This document shows, one piece after another, positions 34,032 to 45,566 of a stretch of DNA of 64,000 nucleotides. The first letter of the stretch is position 1; every line of letters begins with the position of its first letter. Both the position numbers and the translations under genes were made by a program. The DNA is from Cinnamomum chago. Taxonomy: Eukaryota; Streptophyta; Magnoliopsida; Laurales; Lauraceae. The notes beneath the pieces were generated by a model. The model was not told the DNA's origin, searched no databases, and saw only the letters and a program-made list of their open reading frames with translations. The stretch covers positions 57,755,501-57,819,500 of the forward strand of contig CP142458.1 of NCBI GenBank assembly GCA_038049695.1. Direction: 5' to 3'.

Positions 34032-36979
34032 TGTCACGCCCCCGAACCGAGGCCCTAATAATTAAGTCCTTAATCCGGGGAATGCGGCGCGACGGGTTTG
34101 AAAATTCCACCCGCATGCTAATTATTTTCCCACAGGATTCCGCGGTGAGGATTTCAGACGATCCATCACAACCAATCAATCAATATTACAACAAATGGTA
34201 ATGTGCGGAAGCATGTAGCAGAATAAAAACCAAACGAAACATAAGATAATTGCACAAGCTTTATATCAAAAGAGAAATATATACAAGAGCACAACCCAAG
34301 GTTAATTAAAGTTGTAAGGATCACAAAAGTATATTCAAGTTATACAACCCAACAAGGCCAACAGAGGCCATAAACAAAGTTCCCAAAATAAAAGTCACTC
34401 CCCAAAAGATGTTATTGAAACTCTAGGCCCAACATGATGTCTACCTGACATCATTTGGCTGCCACTCGTGCTCCACCGAAGGCCCTATTGCCTCCTCTGC
34501 GCGCTCCACCTCAATGGTTGTGGGTCCGACATCTGACACCAAACAGAAAGTATCAGACACAACGGTCCGACAGGTGAATAAAACAGATAAGATATACAAG
34601 TTTTATAAATGTCATGTTTAAAATCATAAAAATGCAGTTAAAACGAAACTTGTATAAATTAAAGAACAAATCAAAGTAAACCATTTATGTATAAACGAAA
34701 GAATTACATATTTAAAATACTTCAAACTGATTGGCAAATAATCAAAATATTGGCAAACCACATTTAGCTATATTCTCTATTACAGAAGTAACAAGAGCAA
34801 ACAAAGACTGTTGTCATACAATGGCCGGAACAGATAAATGTTGCCATACGAGATGACCGGAACAGACAAAAGCCGTTGCCACTATCCGTGGGACTGGAAT
34901 ACAAAACTATTGCCATGGCCGGAGCAGACAGAGTCCAAATTGCAGTTGGCAGATAATTTAAAAATCCCAAGCCGAGTGATCAGCCCAACAAGGTAACCTA
35001 AGCTTAGTGGTGTCGTTCAAGATTTAAATCAATATATCAAATCATTTCAATACATTTTCATCGATAAAAATGACTACTCTTGAACAATAACAAACGAACA
35101 ATAGCGAACAAATCAAACGAGTAGTCTTATCGATATTTTCAAACGTGGCAAACCACTCAATCCGTTTCAAATCAATTTATAAAAGAAAAACAAATAAACT
35201 TTATAACTTGGAATGAATTAGTGTATAATGGTTCAATGACTTACCACGGGTCATCTCGATATACACTTAGGCTCCTAATGTCGATAATACATGAGGAGCT
35301 TGGTGCCACTGAAGATCTCCGACAATTAAGGATATAAAATGTATATTAAGACTTTAATAAGTTCCCGGGTAATTCTAACATCAAGCAATTCCACCACTTT
35401 TCCCATTTAAATTTCACGATTCAAAATAATTCAATTCAATGTATTCATTCCGGACTTCCATGCGTCAATAGGGTTAAATGGGCTTCAAACAATGGAGAAA
35501 GTGGGCTGCAAAAAGGGGCCTGGAAATGGGCTGGAAACAGGATTGAGACAAGCTGGAAACAACCCAGGAAATGGGTTGAAAACAGCCCAGGAAACAGGCC
35601 TGCGCAGGAGCGGTGATGGATCCGCTTGAGCAGAGCCCATCCAGAAATGGGCCACTCGAGCGGACCAGTTTCTGGTTCGCTCCATACTAAACAGGGCCTG
35701 GTCCGCTTGAGCAGCCCATGGGTTCGCTAGAGCGGACTCGGCTCTGCCATATCCGTTCATTGCAGGTTTGCACTAAATCCTGCCTTCCTTCTGTTTTCTT
35801 TCCCTCCTTTCTCTTCCACCTGTACTCTTATACAAACTTAGCTTTTCCTTGCCTCAACAACATCCATTCAAACATCAACACACTAATTCATTCCATCTCT
35901 TAGAAAATTTCTGATATTAACATAGCCTTTTTAATCACCAAAAACGCCAATGTCTGAAATGTATTCATTACTGATCCAAATATGATCTATTGGTGACCAA
36001 ATCCAGATTATTGCAAAACAGCAATTTAAAGAAAGATAGACATAAACCATTGCTTAAACATTTCAAAGATAAATCCATCAGTTGTAAGGGGAAAAACAAC
36101 ATAGAGAAGAGATTCAAAATTGTAAAGAAAGAAAAATTATTCACATCAAGTAACAAGCATCACATTAGCTGAATTAATCAGTTGCCTCTACTCCAAAAAG
36201 ATCCACATTCTACTCCAAGAACACTCAACTCAGCTGTACCAAGTCTTTAACAGTTCTAGACAAGAAAAAGAGCTTGGAGAAGAGTTGGGTTCTAGCTGTT
36301 CTCAAAAATTGTATCTTTGAAAAGCTTGAGATGAGGAGAAGGGATTTGTGAAATCAAATCTTTAAGTGGCACTCAAGAAATATACATGCAAGAGGAGAGA
36401 AGGGGCTAAAAATGGAGGAGAAGAAAAACTCAAGTTCAGCTGTGTTGCAGGAAAATGAAATGAATGAGAAAAAGGCCTCCAACGTGGGTTTTAAGTGAGG
36501 AAGGTGGGCCCCAAATATTCAAGTGGCTGGATCGATCATTTGCGGGTCCCGAATGAAAACAACGAAGAAGACAAAGTTGATTGTCAAAATATCTGGTTTC
36601 TAAAAAGTATATTTTCCTCATGATTTTCAAATTTCGAATTTTATGCATAGATTTGGTGTGAAAAGTCATTTTCTCAAAAAACGTGATTTTTGGGGTTCGA
36701 ATGCAAACAGAACAAACCTGAAAGTTACTGGGATCAAAATAACAAATTCAAAATTATCGAATTCAATATTTAAAAAAAATTTAAATTTCCACACTAACAC
36801 GTGTTACACGGGCCACCCCGGGCCCGGTCAAGCCAGACTCAACACGCTCAAAATTTTCCAAAGCTATTCAAAATTCTAATCTAACTAAAAATCAAGTTAA
36901 TCGTCCTCTAATCCCACTTAGAGACTAATCACAGCTAAAACAATAATAAAATATACTAAACTTGGGTCAGGGCCTGGCA
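34032..36979 (+). mobile_element. 2.9-kb solo LTR (Ty3/gypsy-type) inside the outer copia
   Basis: Starts TGTCACGCCCCCG and ends GGGCCTGGCA, so TG...CA. The flanks are a perfect 5-bp TSD, GACCT (34027-34031 and 36980-36984), and the copia frame joins across it. At 2948 bases, without recognisable gag-pol, PBS or internal LTR pair, it is best read as a solo LTR left by unequal recombination of a large-LTR element. A TGTCAC-type start and long LTR fit Tekay/Del chromoviruses; that lineage is inference. It carries GCTTGAGC/CTCGAGCG boxes at about 35600-35750, like the LTR at 1-1988. Confidence 0.88.
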
Positions 36980-36984
36980 GACCT

Positions 36985-38720
36985 GGTCATACACCATTAC
37001 CTGACTCTAATCCTGCATCTGCACTTGGCCCTGGATATGCACCTGAACATGCTCAACTGACCACTCATCACATGGTCACTCGCAATCAAGATCACACTAG
37101 ACGTCCCAAAGAGTACCCAGATTTTGTTACTACTAGGTACCCTCTGCCTCGAGGACTTGTTGCTACATGTTAAAATGATGTTGAGCCTACTAGTTTTACA
37201 TAGGCCACTAAAGATCCCAAATGGCGAGCTGCAATGGAGGAAGAGTTCAATGCACTTATACGAAATGGGACATGGCAGTTGGTTCCTAATCGGCCACACA
37301 TGAATTTAATTGGTTGTAAATGGGTGTTTCGAATCAAGAGAAAGGCCGATGGTTCAATTGATCGGTCTAAAGCTAGGTTAGTGGCTAACGTTTTTCATCA
37401 ACAACAAGGCATTGATTTCAAAGAGACTTTTAGCCCGGTGATTAAGCCCACAACAATCAAGCTTATTTTAAGTCTCACCATCACTTTCAACTGGCCGCTT
37501 CGTCAATTAGATGTGCAAAACTCTTTTTTGCATCGCTATCTCAATGAAGAGGTCTATATGGTGCAATCCTCCGGTTTCCAAGATCATCATTTTCCAACCC
37601 ATGTATACAAGTTGAACAAAGCACTTTATGGCCTAAAATAGGCACCTCGTGCTTGGTATCATCGATTGAGCTCTTTTCTACTGACTATTGACTTTGTCAA
37701 TTCAAGCTTCGATACATCTCTATTTTTCAAGCGCTCAAAGGATTATATTTTACTCATACTCATCTATGTTGATGATATAATTGTGACCGGCAGTAGTTTG
37801 TCTCTTATCACTGCACTTCTTCATCTACTGTGTTCAGAATTTGCTATTAAGGATCTTGGAGCTCTTAATTTTTTTTATTGGTGTTGAGATTATTCGTGAC
37901 CACACTGGCTTATTGTTGTCTCAAAGCAGCTATGTTCGTGACTTATTGCTTAAAACAAAAATGGATGGGGCAAAACCCATGACCACACCCATGGCTTTTG
38001 ATAGTCGACTCACTCATTTTTCAGGACCTACAACCTTTTCTGATCTTTATTTGTATTGTAGTATTGTAGGGGCTTTGCAATATCTCACCATCACTTGTCT
38101 GGACATCGCATTCGCTGTTAACAAGGTGTCTCAGTTTATGCAGTCTCTTACTGAGGATCATTGGACTGCTGTAAAGAGAATTTTGTGCTATCTTAAACAT
38201 ACTATAACTTATGGTCTTCTACTGCAACCTCTAACCCGAATGCAACTTCATGGATTTACTGATACTGATTGGGCAGGATGCCCTGATGATCGCAAATCTA
38301 CTAGTGGGTATGATATCTTTCTTGGGTCTAATTTACTTAGCTGGAGTTCCAAAAAGCAAGCCACAGTGGCTCGATCCAGTATAGAGGCTGAATATCGTGG
38401 TATTGCTCTAGCATCTTGTGAATTGCTATGGGTTCAGTATTTGCTATCTGAGCTTGTTTTTCCATTCAGTCCCCTGCCATTGTATGGTGTGACAATATCG
38501 ATGCTATTTATCTCTTTGCAAATCCAATATTCCATGGAAGAACCAAACATGTTGAGATTGATGTGCATTTTGTTCGTGATCTCGTAACTAAACGACGTCT
38601 TGATGTTCGCTATCTTTCTACAGTGGATCAGCTGGCTGACATCTTCACCAAGCCAATGGGTTCCAAGCGCTTCATAGCTTTACGTGGCAAACTCATTGTT
38701 GCACAGTCACGCTTGAGGGG
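36985..38720 (+). pseudogene. Outer copia reverse transcriptase and RNase H
   Basis: RT blocks: MEEEFNALIRNGTWQLVPNR, GCKWVFRIKRKADGSIDRSK, FSPVIKPTTIKLILSLTITF and QLDVQNSFLH. A TAG follows ALYGLK at about 37640. The catalytic LIYVDDIIVTG at about 37770 is kept. A frameshift near 37870 continues as GVEIIRDHTGLLLSQSSYVR. RNase H follows with [20 protein letters not shown] and [20 protein letters not shown]. After another shift it ends VDQLADIFTKPMG just before the polypurine tract. Confidence 0.9.
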
Positions 38721-38724
38721 GGCG

Positions 38725-38911
38725 TGTTATGGAGAAATAGTCAATGACTCATCACAAGTATCTCTATTGAGACAGACTTCTGTAACTAATTATGTTTCAA
38801 CTACTTGTAGCTTATCCCTTGTATTCTGTAACCTCTTCAACTATTAATAAGAAACAACCACACCATATCCTATGTGGAAAACCATATTTCAAAATAAATA
38901 CAATTCTAACT
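38725..38911 (+). repeat. 3' LTR of the outer copia
   Basis: Partner of 26313-26496, with TSD TCACT following at 38912-38916. Confidence 0.93.
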
Positions 38912-38916
38912 TCACT

Positions 38917-39315
38917 AAATACCACTAAAATGGCCCTCACCTCAGCTTCTTTGGAGGAAGGGGCTTTTGACCCATCCAATGAGCCTGTAACCAAAAGGAT
39001 CCATTAGATCAAATGGCAAAGCCGAAGCCAACTTTACCATCTATTTTATGAAAAAGCAACATTAGAAAAAAAAAAACAACTAATCCATCATTCTAAAAGT
39101 TATATCATATTGTCGAGTATTTTTTTTTTCCAAATTTTCTTGCTTAATTAAGATACAAGGGATTGATATTTATGATAACACTTTTAGCAAAATCTAAAGT
39201 GTTTATAAGGTGAATCCCCCTTCCTCTAAAAATGAAATCATTTCTATCTTTCCACAAAGCCCACCACAAAGCCAAAACCCAAACTTTTGAATGAATATCA
39301 AATTTAGGAGAGCCA
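38917..39315 (-). mobile_element. L1-type LINE, minus strand, 5'-proximal piece
   Basis: Minus-strand reading: WVLALWWALWKDRNDFIFRG (zf-RVT end), then DGKVGFGFAIWSNG-like RNase H start near 39010-39030. It continues into 26312-26037 once the outer copia is removed. Stops and frame changes are present. Its right end meets the CT microsatellite. Confidence 0.72.
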
Positions 39316-39333
39316 CAGGTTTTCTTTCTGCAA

Positions 39334-39337
<4 letters not shown>

Positions 39338-39388
<51 letters not shown>
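39338..39388. repeat. (TC)n microsatellite
   Basis: About 25 uninterrupted TC dinucleotides directly at the edge of the L1 fragment. Confidence 0.97.
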
Positions 39389-39391
<3 letters not shown>

Positions 39392-39505
39392 TTCCTCTTT
39401 TTTTCGTTTTCTTGTGCTTACTTCCATCACTCATAGTGTTCATGGATTCCTTCCTCTTTTTTTCGTTTTCTTGTGCTTACTTCCATCACTCATAGTGTTC
39501 ATGGA
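39388..39505. repeat. Perfect 59-base tandem duplication
   Basis: Positions 39388-39446 and 39447-39505 are identical (starting TTCCTTCCTC and ending GTTCATGGA). Identity over all 59 bases implies a recent event. Confidence 0.95.
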
Positions 39506-39584
39506 TCAGGCTGAGCCAGGTTGAGAAATTTCCAGGCCCAGTTCTTCTTTAATACCGCAGGCCCAAGCCCAACTCAAGCCTTAA

Positions 39585-39914
39585 GGGCTTATTTGGATAG
39601 CCAAAAAATGGAGTAGAGTGAAGTTAAATGGGTCCTAACAGTCTAAATTTCAACTCTACCCTGTTTGGATGAGTCTGGCCTAATAGATGAAGTAATATTG
39701 TAAAGTCACATGTACTCCATTTCACTTCAACTCAAAATACTTCAATTTTCTTGAGTAAAAGTTGATTCTACTTCAAGCCTTAACTTCAAAATAAGCATCC
39801 AAATGGAGTGAAGTGAAGTACTCTACTTTAATCTCAATCTACTTCTCTTCACTCCACTTCACGTATGAAATCCACTTCATTTTACTCCACTCCTCATTTA
39901 TCCAAATAGGCCCT
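39585..39914. mobile_element. MITE-like element with imperfect TIRs
   Basis: The left end, GGGCTTATTTGGATAGCC, and the right end, read in reverse complement as AGGGCCTATTTGGATAAATG, form an imperfect TIR. The interior is rich in AGTGAAGT/ACTTCACT words, and a further GCATCCAAATGGAGTGAAG block suggests a composite. No clear TSD is visible. It interrupts a dispersed GGCCCAAGCCC-type repeat that resumes at about 39915. Confidence 0.6.
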
Positions 39915-41829
39915 GTGTCTGGCCCGAGCCCAGCCCATCAGAAAACTGTTAAGCCCGAGTCCGGCCCATTTAGTTAATTTGACCCTCAAGGCTCAAGCCC
40001 AATTCAAGCTTGTTTTACTCTATATACCATGCCATAGAATGGGCTCTATGGTCATTTCCCACAAAGGCTTGTGCATTCAGTAGCACAAGTAGGTGCTCGC
40101 AATTTTCAATAAAGAGGCCCACAACGTAAGTCTAAACAACTGAATAAATGCTTATATTGCCCAATAAAGAGATGCCATTTTCAAGTCCAAACAACTGAGA
40201 ATTAAGGGCTTCATCATTTTTTATAGTGGACTAAATAGCTCTAAATTAAAGGCTTCACTTAATAGAGTGAACCACAATACTGAAAATTAATGGCTTTTCA
40301 TTTACTATAGTAAACTTAATTTGACACTATAATTAGCGGGTCGGCTGTTGGGCTCTCAACCACTTAATCGAAGCCTGGCCCATATATTAAATGGCCCCAC
40401 ACATTAAATCAAAGCTAGGCCTGAGATCTAAAACATAAGGCACAAGCCTAGTCCAAAGCGGGCTCGGCCCGGCCTAGTCCAAGAGCACCCCTAATCACTC
40501 CTCTTTTCCCCTTCTCTTTCCCATGATTGTATAGATGTGGAGGATCTCTCCACGTTGCCCTCAAGGTAATCTCTCTCTTTGTCCAAACATTTTTAGTTTT
40601 CTCCAATTAGGGTTTGGAATGTGGAAGCGATGAAGTTAGGGCTTGTAAATGATCATTTCCTTGGAGAGGTAAACGGGTTCACTCGGGGGAGTCACTGGCC
40701 TTTTGGGGAGAACCCAATAAATTTGACTACAGCAAGATAATTGCTACAAGTTAGCAAAATCCAATGGACCTCCCATAATAATTAGGAGTGTTTCAATGGA
40801 TTCGAGAAGTGGAGTGACAAAAAGAAGGTAACTAACTGGTCTAGCTCTTTTTTTTTTTTTATGAATCAATAAATTAACAAAACCCACAAAATTCCTATTC
40901 AACGGGTATCCTCAATGCAGCCCATCTGTGGTGAACCTACAAGTGGGACTCACACCAAGTGGTGTTTGTTGTGCTTACTCAATTAATAAAACAAAATTCT
41001 TTGTTTCAAAACATTAGGACCCTTTGTTTCAAAACTAAATTAAATTTTCTTTTCTTCTTTTTATAATGGAAGGTGTCCGAGCCCTTTGGGCCAGAGGATC
41101 TGGATAAATCCCTTGTGGTCCCAGTGTAGTAGCGCAGTTTCGAATCCTCAATCTCTGAAAGCAAATCGTGGTCCTAGGTTTAGTGCCTGGAACCTCCTCT
41201 CAGCCCTCTTGATCCCGCTCAGAAAACGCGGATCGGCGCTTTAGGAGCGCATCCGTCTTCGGAGCACGGTTCAATAATTTTTAGAGCACGGTTTAATCAT
41301 CCTCGGAGCATGGTTCGACCGAATATGGAGCGAACCATGCCGAATTTTGATTTTTTGTGCATTTTCGTTTTCTGTAAGTTTGATGTTTATCTTTTGAATG
41401 AAGAAAGTTCTTGACTTATTAATTGTTGTCTATTTTATGTAATCAAATTGCAAAGTTGGTTTTTTTTCTTTATTTTTGATATTTGAATATATGGATAATA
41501 TTTAATTGTTTATAAACTCACAAGCAGTATTTTGTATAAGAGCTCTGGAGGCACTTCGGATATATAATTATTTTAAAACTTAGCATTTCACTGCTCTGCT
41601 CCTGCTCCTGCTCCATGCTCTGGGCACTTAGTACTCTTAGACCGACTGAGATTTATAATTTACATTAAGTAAAGAGTGCTTCAATATTTTTCCCATAAGG
41701 TTTCCAGCATGCTTAGAATGCCTCAATTTTTTAATGTAAAGTAATGCAACAACAGATATTGGACCAAGCCCAATACCAAAACTCAGGCCCAGAGGTTTGA
41801 CCCCCAACTTGTTACTTGAATAAAAAGAG
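39915..41829. other. Intergenic region upstream of the CPL4-like gene
   Basis: 39915-40490 is a dispersed repeat rich in CCCGAGCC/GGCCCAAG words, ending near AAGAGCACCCCTAA. A leader-like TTAGGGTTTGGAATGTGG precedes a 34-codon ORF (40630-40734, MKLGLVNDHFLGEVNG...), but no family match is seen. 41220-41330 contains repeated GGAGCACGGTT / GAGCATGGTT words. 41140 has a B-box-like TTTCGAATCCT. Nothing here supports a second gene. Confidence 0.5.
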
Positions 41830-41837
41830 TATAAAAG
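41830..41837 (+). promoter_or_regulatory. CPL4: TATA box of the CPL4-like gene
   Basis: TATAAAAG lies 113 bases before the ATG at 41950, a usual distance for a plant promoter with a leader of about 80 bases. The TC-rich leader contains the common plant TCTAGGGTTTTGG motif. Confidence 0.6.
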
Positions 41838-41949
41838 CCTCGGAACTCCATGAACTCTTTTCACATTCTGTTCTTCACGTTCTAGGGTTTTGGAATCTTT
41901 TGGTGTTGTTCCTTTCACAATCACAGTGCAGAATGATTTTCTCTTGATC

Positions 41950-42140
41950 ATGAGTCTCGCAGAGGATTCTCCCTTGCACTCTTCGAGCAGCGACGACTTT
42001 GCGGCGATTCTCGACGCGGAGTTGAAATCTTCTTCGTCAGATGATGCGTCGCAGGAGGAGGAGGAGGAGGACAATGATGATTTCGACGACGATTCGGGCG
42101 ATGAAGATCCGAGAGAGGAAGAATTCCCCGAAGAAGTAAG
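41950..42140 (+). CDS. CPL4: RNA polymerase II CTD phosphatase, CPL4-like, exon 1
   Basis: The ATG at 41950 gives MSLAEDSPLHSSSSDDFAAI, then an Asp/Glu/Ser-rich acidic run (EEEEEDNDDFDDDSGDED). Short Ser-rich plus acidic N-termini are typical of plant CPL4 proteins. The donor is AAG|GTATTC after 42140. The alternative GAA|GTAAGG five bases earlier would put a TAA at once in exon 2, so it is rejected. The five exons together give 858 coding bases (286 codons) without a stop. FCP1-type phosphatases remove phosphate from Ser residues of the Pol II C-terminal heptads in the nucleus, recycling the polymerase. CPL5 or another paralogue is not excluded. Confidence 0.85.
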
Positions 42141-42566
42141 GTATTCATTCAATGGAATTGTATTTGTTGTGGTTTGTTTTGTGATTGATTGAGAATCACA
42201 AAAAGAAAATCCCTAATCGAGAAGTCGGTTTTTGGATTCTCTTCATCTTATTAGATTGCTTTTCGAGCGAATTAACATAAACCCTAACAATCAGTTTTGT
42301 CTGAATTCTATCGTTGTATTGTTGTTTTCGTTTTACGCAATATCATTCTGAGGGCTGGAGTGGATGACAAGGAATCTTACAAGATTGGTAGTTTTGAGAG
42401 ATGTTTGAGTTATATGCAACATAGATGGATTGCTCTATTTGTTTTCCCCCTTTCACTGCTTCTTCAAATGCTGTTGTTGTTTAAAGGGATTCATTGGCTT
42501 TCCTTGCAATGTAGATTAAGCCAGAAATCCATCTACAGCATTGTTATATAGCATTGCCAACCTATA

Positions 42567-43149
42567 CAGGGCCGGTCCTGAATTTTTCAGGTCCCAGGGC
42601 AAGAGTAAAAGTTAGGCCTCTTCAGCCATCATATATGATAATATCATTGGTGGGTCCCACTGATGTGAAAAATTGGCAATGGGTTGATGATGCCCAAGTA
42701 TAACTATTTGAAAAAAAAGAGAAGAAAAAAAACTCAGACCAAAATTTAAGCATCATATATGGGGAATTAAAAATCATTGGTGGGCCCCACTAACAAATGA
42801 GAAGAACGGGTGTAGGGCTGAAGGCTTGATGATCTATTTGTAAAAAAAATAAGCCCTAAATCATCCCAATTGGACCAGATTCTCCCATAATTTCAGCCAT
42901 CAAATATAAAATATCATTGGTGGGCCCCTCTGATGGATGCTTAAATAAGTGATGCAATAAGCACTCTCAGATGATTTAATGATGGGTCTATTGATGCCCA
43001 GGACGATGGAATCCATTGGATGAGCCATGCCCTCACCAAATGATTGAAAAAAAAAAAAAAAAGTAGAAGGGATTTTGGGGATTTTGGGCCCCCTCAAAAA
43101 ATGGGCCCGGGGCAAGGGCACTTACAGCCCTTGCCCAGGGCCGGCCCTG
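42567..43149. mobile_element. Non-autonomous hAT element with 8-bp TSD
   Basis: Termini CAGGGCCGGTCCTGAAT and, in reverse complement, CAGGGCCGGCCCTGGGC form the TIR. The flanking duplication is a perfect AACCTATA (42559-42566 and 43150-43157). The 583-base interior encodes no transposase. It includes three degenerate copies of an ATCATTGGTGGGCCCC block (about 42640, 42770 and 42912). hAT elements of this terminal type are common in plants. Confidence 0.9.
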
Positions 43150-43329
43150 AACCTATATCACCATAAAGATGAATCCTAGAACATGCATTCCAAATGGTAT
43201 TTTATGTTAATCCATCGTTAATTGGAGCCACTTTTTAAGTTTGTGTCAAAACTATCTCAAATGGTATTTCACGTTGATCCATCGTCAATTGTAGCCACTT
43301 CTAAGTTTCCCTCTTGCGTGCCAATTCTT

Positions 43330-43960
43330 AATTCTTTCATTTTTTGTAACCCCATGCGTCCACCTTAACATGCACATTCGGGCACATGCACTTTGATTTC
43401 TTGTTTCAATATTTTCCAACATTCTGCTTCATACAACAAAGTAGGTATAATTGCAGTCATATGAAAATGTCTGAGTCTCCATTTTTCCCTCTCTGTGTTC
43501 ATAATAGTTGTTATATCTGTTTTAAACCTTCTGTTTTGTTTTGCAAGTTCTCCTAGCTGTTGAAATCTCACATTCTGGTATTCGGCTGTTTTCAAAATTT
43601 ACCATCTCGATATCTGAGATCCTCTAAATTTGGACTTCAAATTTGTTTGATATCTGTTGTTAAGTTGTCCATAATAAAGGGAAATAACTAGAGGTGCTCA
43701 ACGTGGACCCTTGGTGCAATCCAATTTCAACCAGAATCTAACTTCTGATGCCATCCAATGTGATTCTAATACTTGCTAATGCTCTGTCCATGATTTTTGC
43801 ATGAGTTTTATGGATGCCTTTTCCTTCAATGCCTGTAGAGTAGCTGTCTCATCATTCTATCGAATGAATTCTTAGTCAATATAAACCATATGTTATTTTT
43901 ATCTTTTTTCTAAACCTTTTGATGACTTGTCTAATTAGGAAAATGACCTCTTTAGTCGAC
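43330..43960 (-). mobile_element. LINE reverse-transcriptase fragment, very degenerate
   Basis: Minus-strand words VEIGLHQGSTLS at about 43715, then NVRFQQLGELAKQNRRF and HMTAIIPTLLYEAECWKI at 43390-43590, recall the RT-thumb and C-terminal region of RTE-like LINEs. There are many stops. Confidence 0.55.
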
Positions 43961-44744
43961 TTATGTGGTATAGACCCAAATTAATTCTATGAAACATTTG
44001 ATTTCTATCATAAATGCACAATTCTCTTCTAGTGTTTATTATATGGCTTATAAGTGGGGATGCCAATGGATTAGGTTAAATGGGCGACCCACCCCGATAG
44101 GGCTGGTTTGGTATTTTGTCGGGTTTGGGTGGGTATGGGCTTATAAATTTTGACCGACTTGGGTTTGGGTTACTCTTATCTTCCAAAGTTTATTGTATGG
44201 CTTGTGAATAGGGACGTTAACGAGACAGGTTAATTGAGCGACTGTCTAGATAGGGCAAGTTTCATTGAGGGGTTTTTTTTTTGTGCATATAGCTTTAAAT
44301 ATTTTGGTCGAGTTGGATTTTCGTGGTTTGGATTGTGGTTGCCTAGACTCACTGAGCCTTGTTCATGACTAAGTTACATATTCCTTATTAGATCGAAACA
44401 CACAAAGCCTGTGTTGCTATTTTACATTTGAAAACTTTGGGTTGCTTGGATGCATGTTGAGAGTGTGTTTGTTTGGATTTCTTAAAAGTCAGAAGTGCTT
44501 ACTAGAAAGTTGCTTCTTAGAAATACTTTTTTAGATCTACTTTTTTGAAGAAAAGATTATTTAGTTAGCACATATTTTGTGTATGCTTTTTAAAAGCATC
44601 CAAGTTTATTTGGTTCTGATATAACAAAGTAGTGTTTTGCATATTTTAACTAAATAATATGTATTCATTTTTTACAATAAAAAATAATTACACAGTATAT
44701 AAAACCCTTTTAGGTATAAAATAGTCTAACATAAAATTCTATAT

Positions 44745-45566
44745 TGTAGAGATGGTGAGTTTCCGTTGATCATAGGTTTGCATCATGGATCATTTTTAAG
44801 CGCTTATCTCTTTGCACTGATTAAAGACGAGTTCACTACTCGTATTCAAGAGAAGGTACCTTGGTGTATGTCGTTTGTGGATAATATGTATTGGTGGATG
44901 AATCGATTGACAACGTGAGTTGTGAATGCGAAACTTGAGAGATGACGAGAGGCTTTAGAGTCTAATGGCTTTATAAGTTGTACAAAGACTTGAATATATG
45001 AATTCCAATTTCAACGGAGAAGTGCAAAGAGTTGAAACTTCTGTGAGAATTGAAGTTGAATAAATACCGTAAAGAGAGACATTCCAATACCTTGGATCGG
45101 TAATTTATACGGATGGAAAGAATGAGGAGGATATTGAACGTATGATAAGAATGGGATGGTTGAAGTGGAGACTTGCTTCGAGGGTGCTTTGCGATCAGCG
45201 CTTAAAATTATACATGACAACTATTAGACTGTTTTTGACCTATGGAGTAGAATGTTGGCTAGCCAATCAAGAAGTGACATGCACAAAATGAGTGCAGTAG
45301 AGATGAGAATGTTAATATGGATGTGTGGTAAATTAAAAAAGATAGAATCAGAAATGAACACATTTGAAAGTAGTTACGGATAGCATCAATAGATGAAAAT
45401 TTGAGATTTGTTTGAGATGGTTTGGATATGTCCAATGCAGGCCAACAATGATGCTATTGAGGAAAAAAAAAAAATTTCTATGCAAGTTGATGGCCCATCA
45501 AGGAAAATGGGTGGGCTAAAGAGGACATGGATAGAAGTAGTAAGGATGGATCTGAAGAAGTGCAAC
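44745..45566 (+). mobile_element. RTE-type LINE fragment, part 1
   Basis: Translation in several frames: GEFPLIIGLHHGSFLSAYLF then ALIKDEFTTRIQEKVPWCM, the RT palm. It continues through the RYLGS-like and MRMLIWMCGK-like regions to a CNxxR block at 45566, where the hAT element interrupts it. The catalytic FADD is corrupted (FVDN). It continues at 48128. Confidence 0.78.

Larger units (their letters stand above)
26313..38911 (+). mobile_element. Outer Ty1/copia LTR retrotransposon, interrupted twice
   Basis: LTRs at 26313-26496 (184 bases) and 38725-38911 (187 bases), flanked by the perfect TSD TCACT (26308-26312 and 38912-38916). The PBS TGGTATCAGAGC follows the 5' LTR directly (26497-26508), and a polypurine tract GAGGGGGGCG precedes the 3' LTR. 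Coding order is gag, protease, integrase, RT, RNase H, the copia order. It is broken by a second copia element (28350-33283) and by a solo LTR (34032-36979). Its LTRs differ at roughly 15 positions including a 3-base indel, so it is older than the inner copia. It was inserted into a minus-strand L1 LINE. Confidence 0.93.

Noticed and set aside
41060-41330. Possible tRNA-derived SINE
   Set aside because: A B-box-like TTTCGAATCCT is present, but no A box at the right distance, no poly-A or TSD.
42121-42140. Alternative CPL4 exon 1 donor GAA|GTAAGG at 42135
   Set aside because: It looks like a better donor, but the acceptor at 52264 would then give an immediate TAA. The donor at 42140 keeps the frame.
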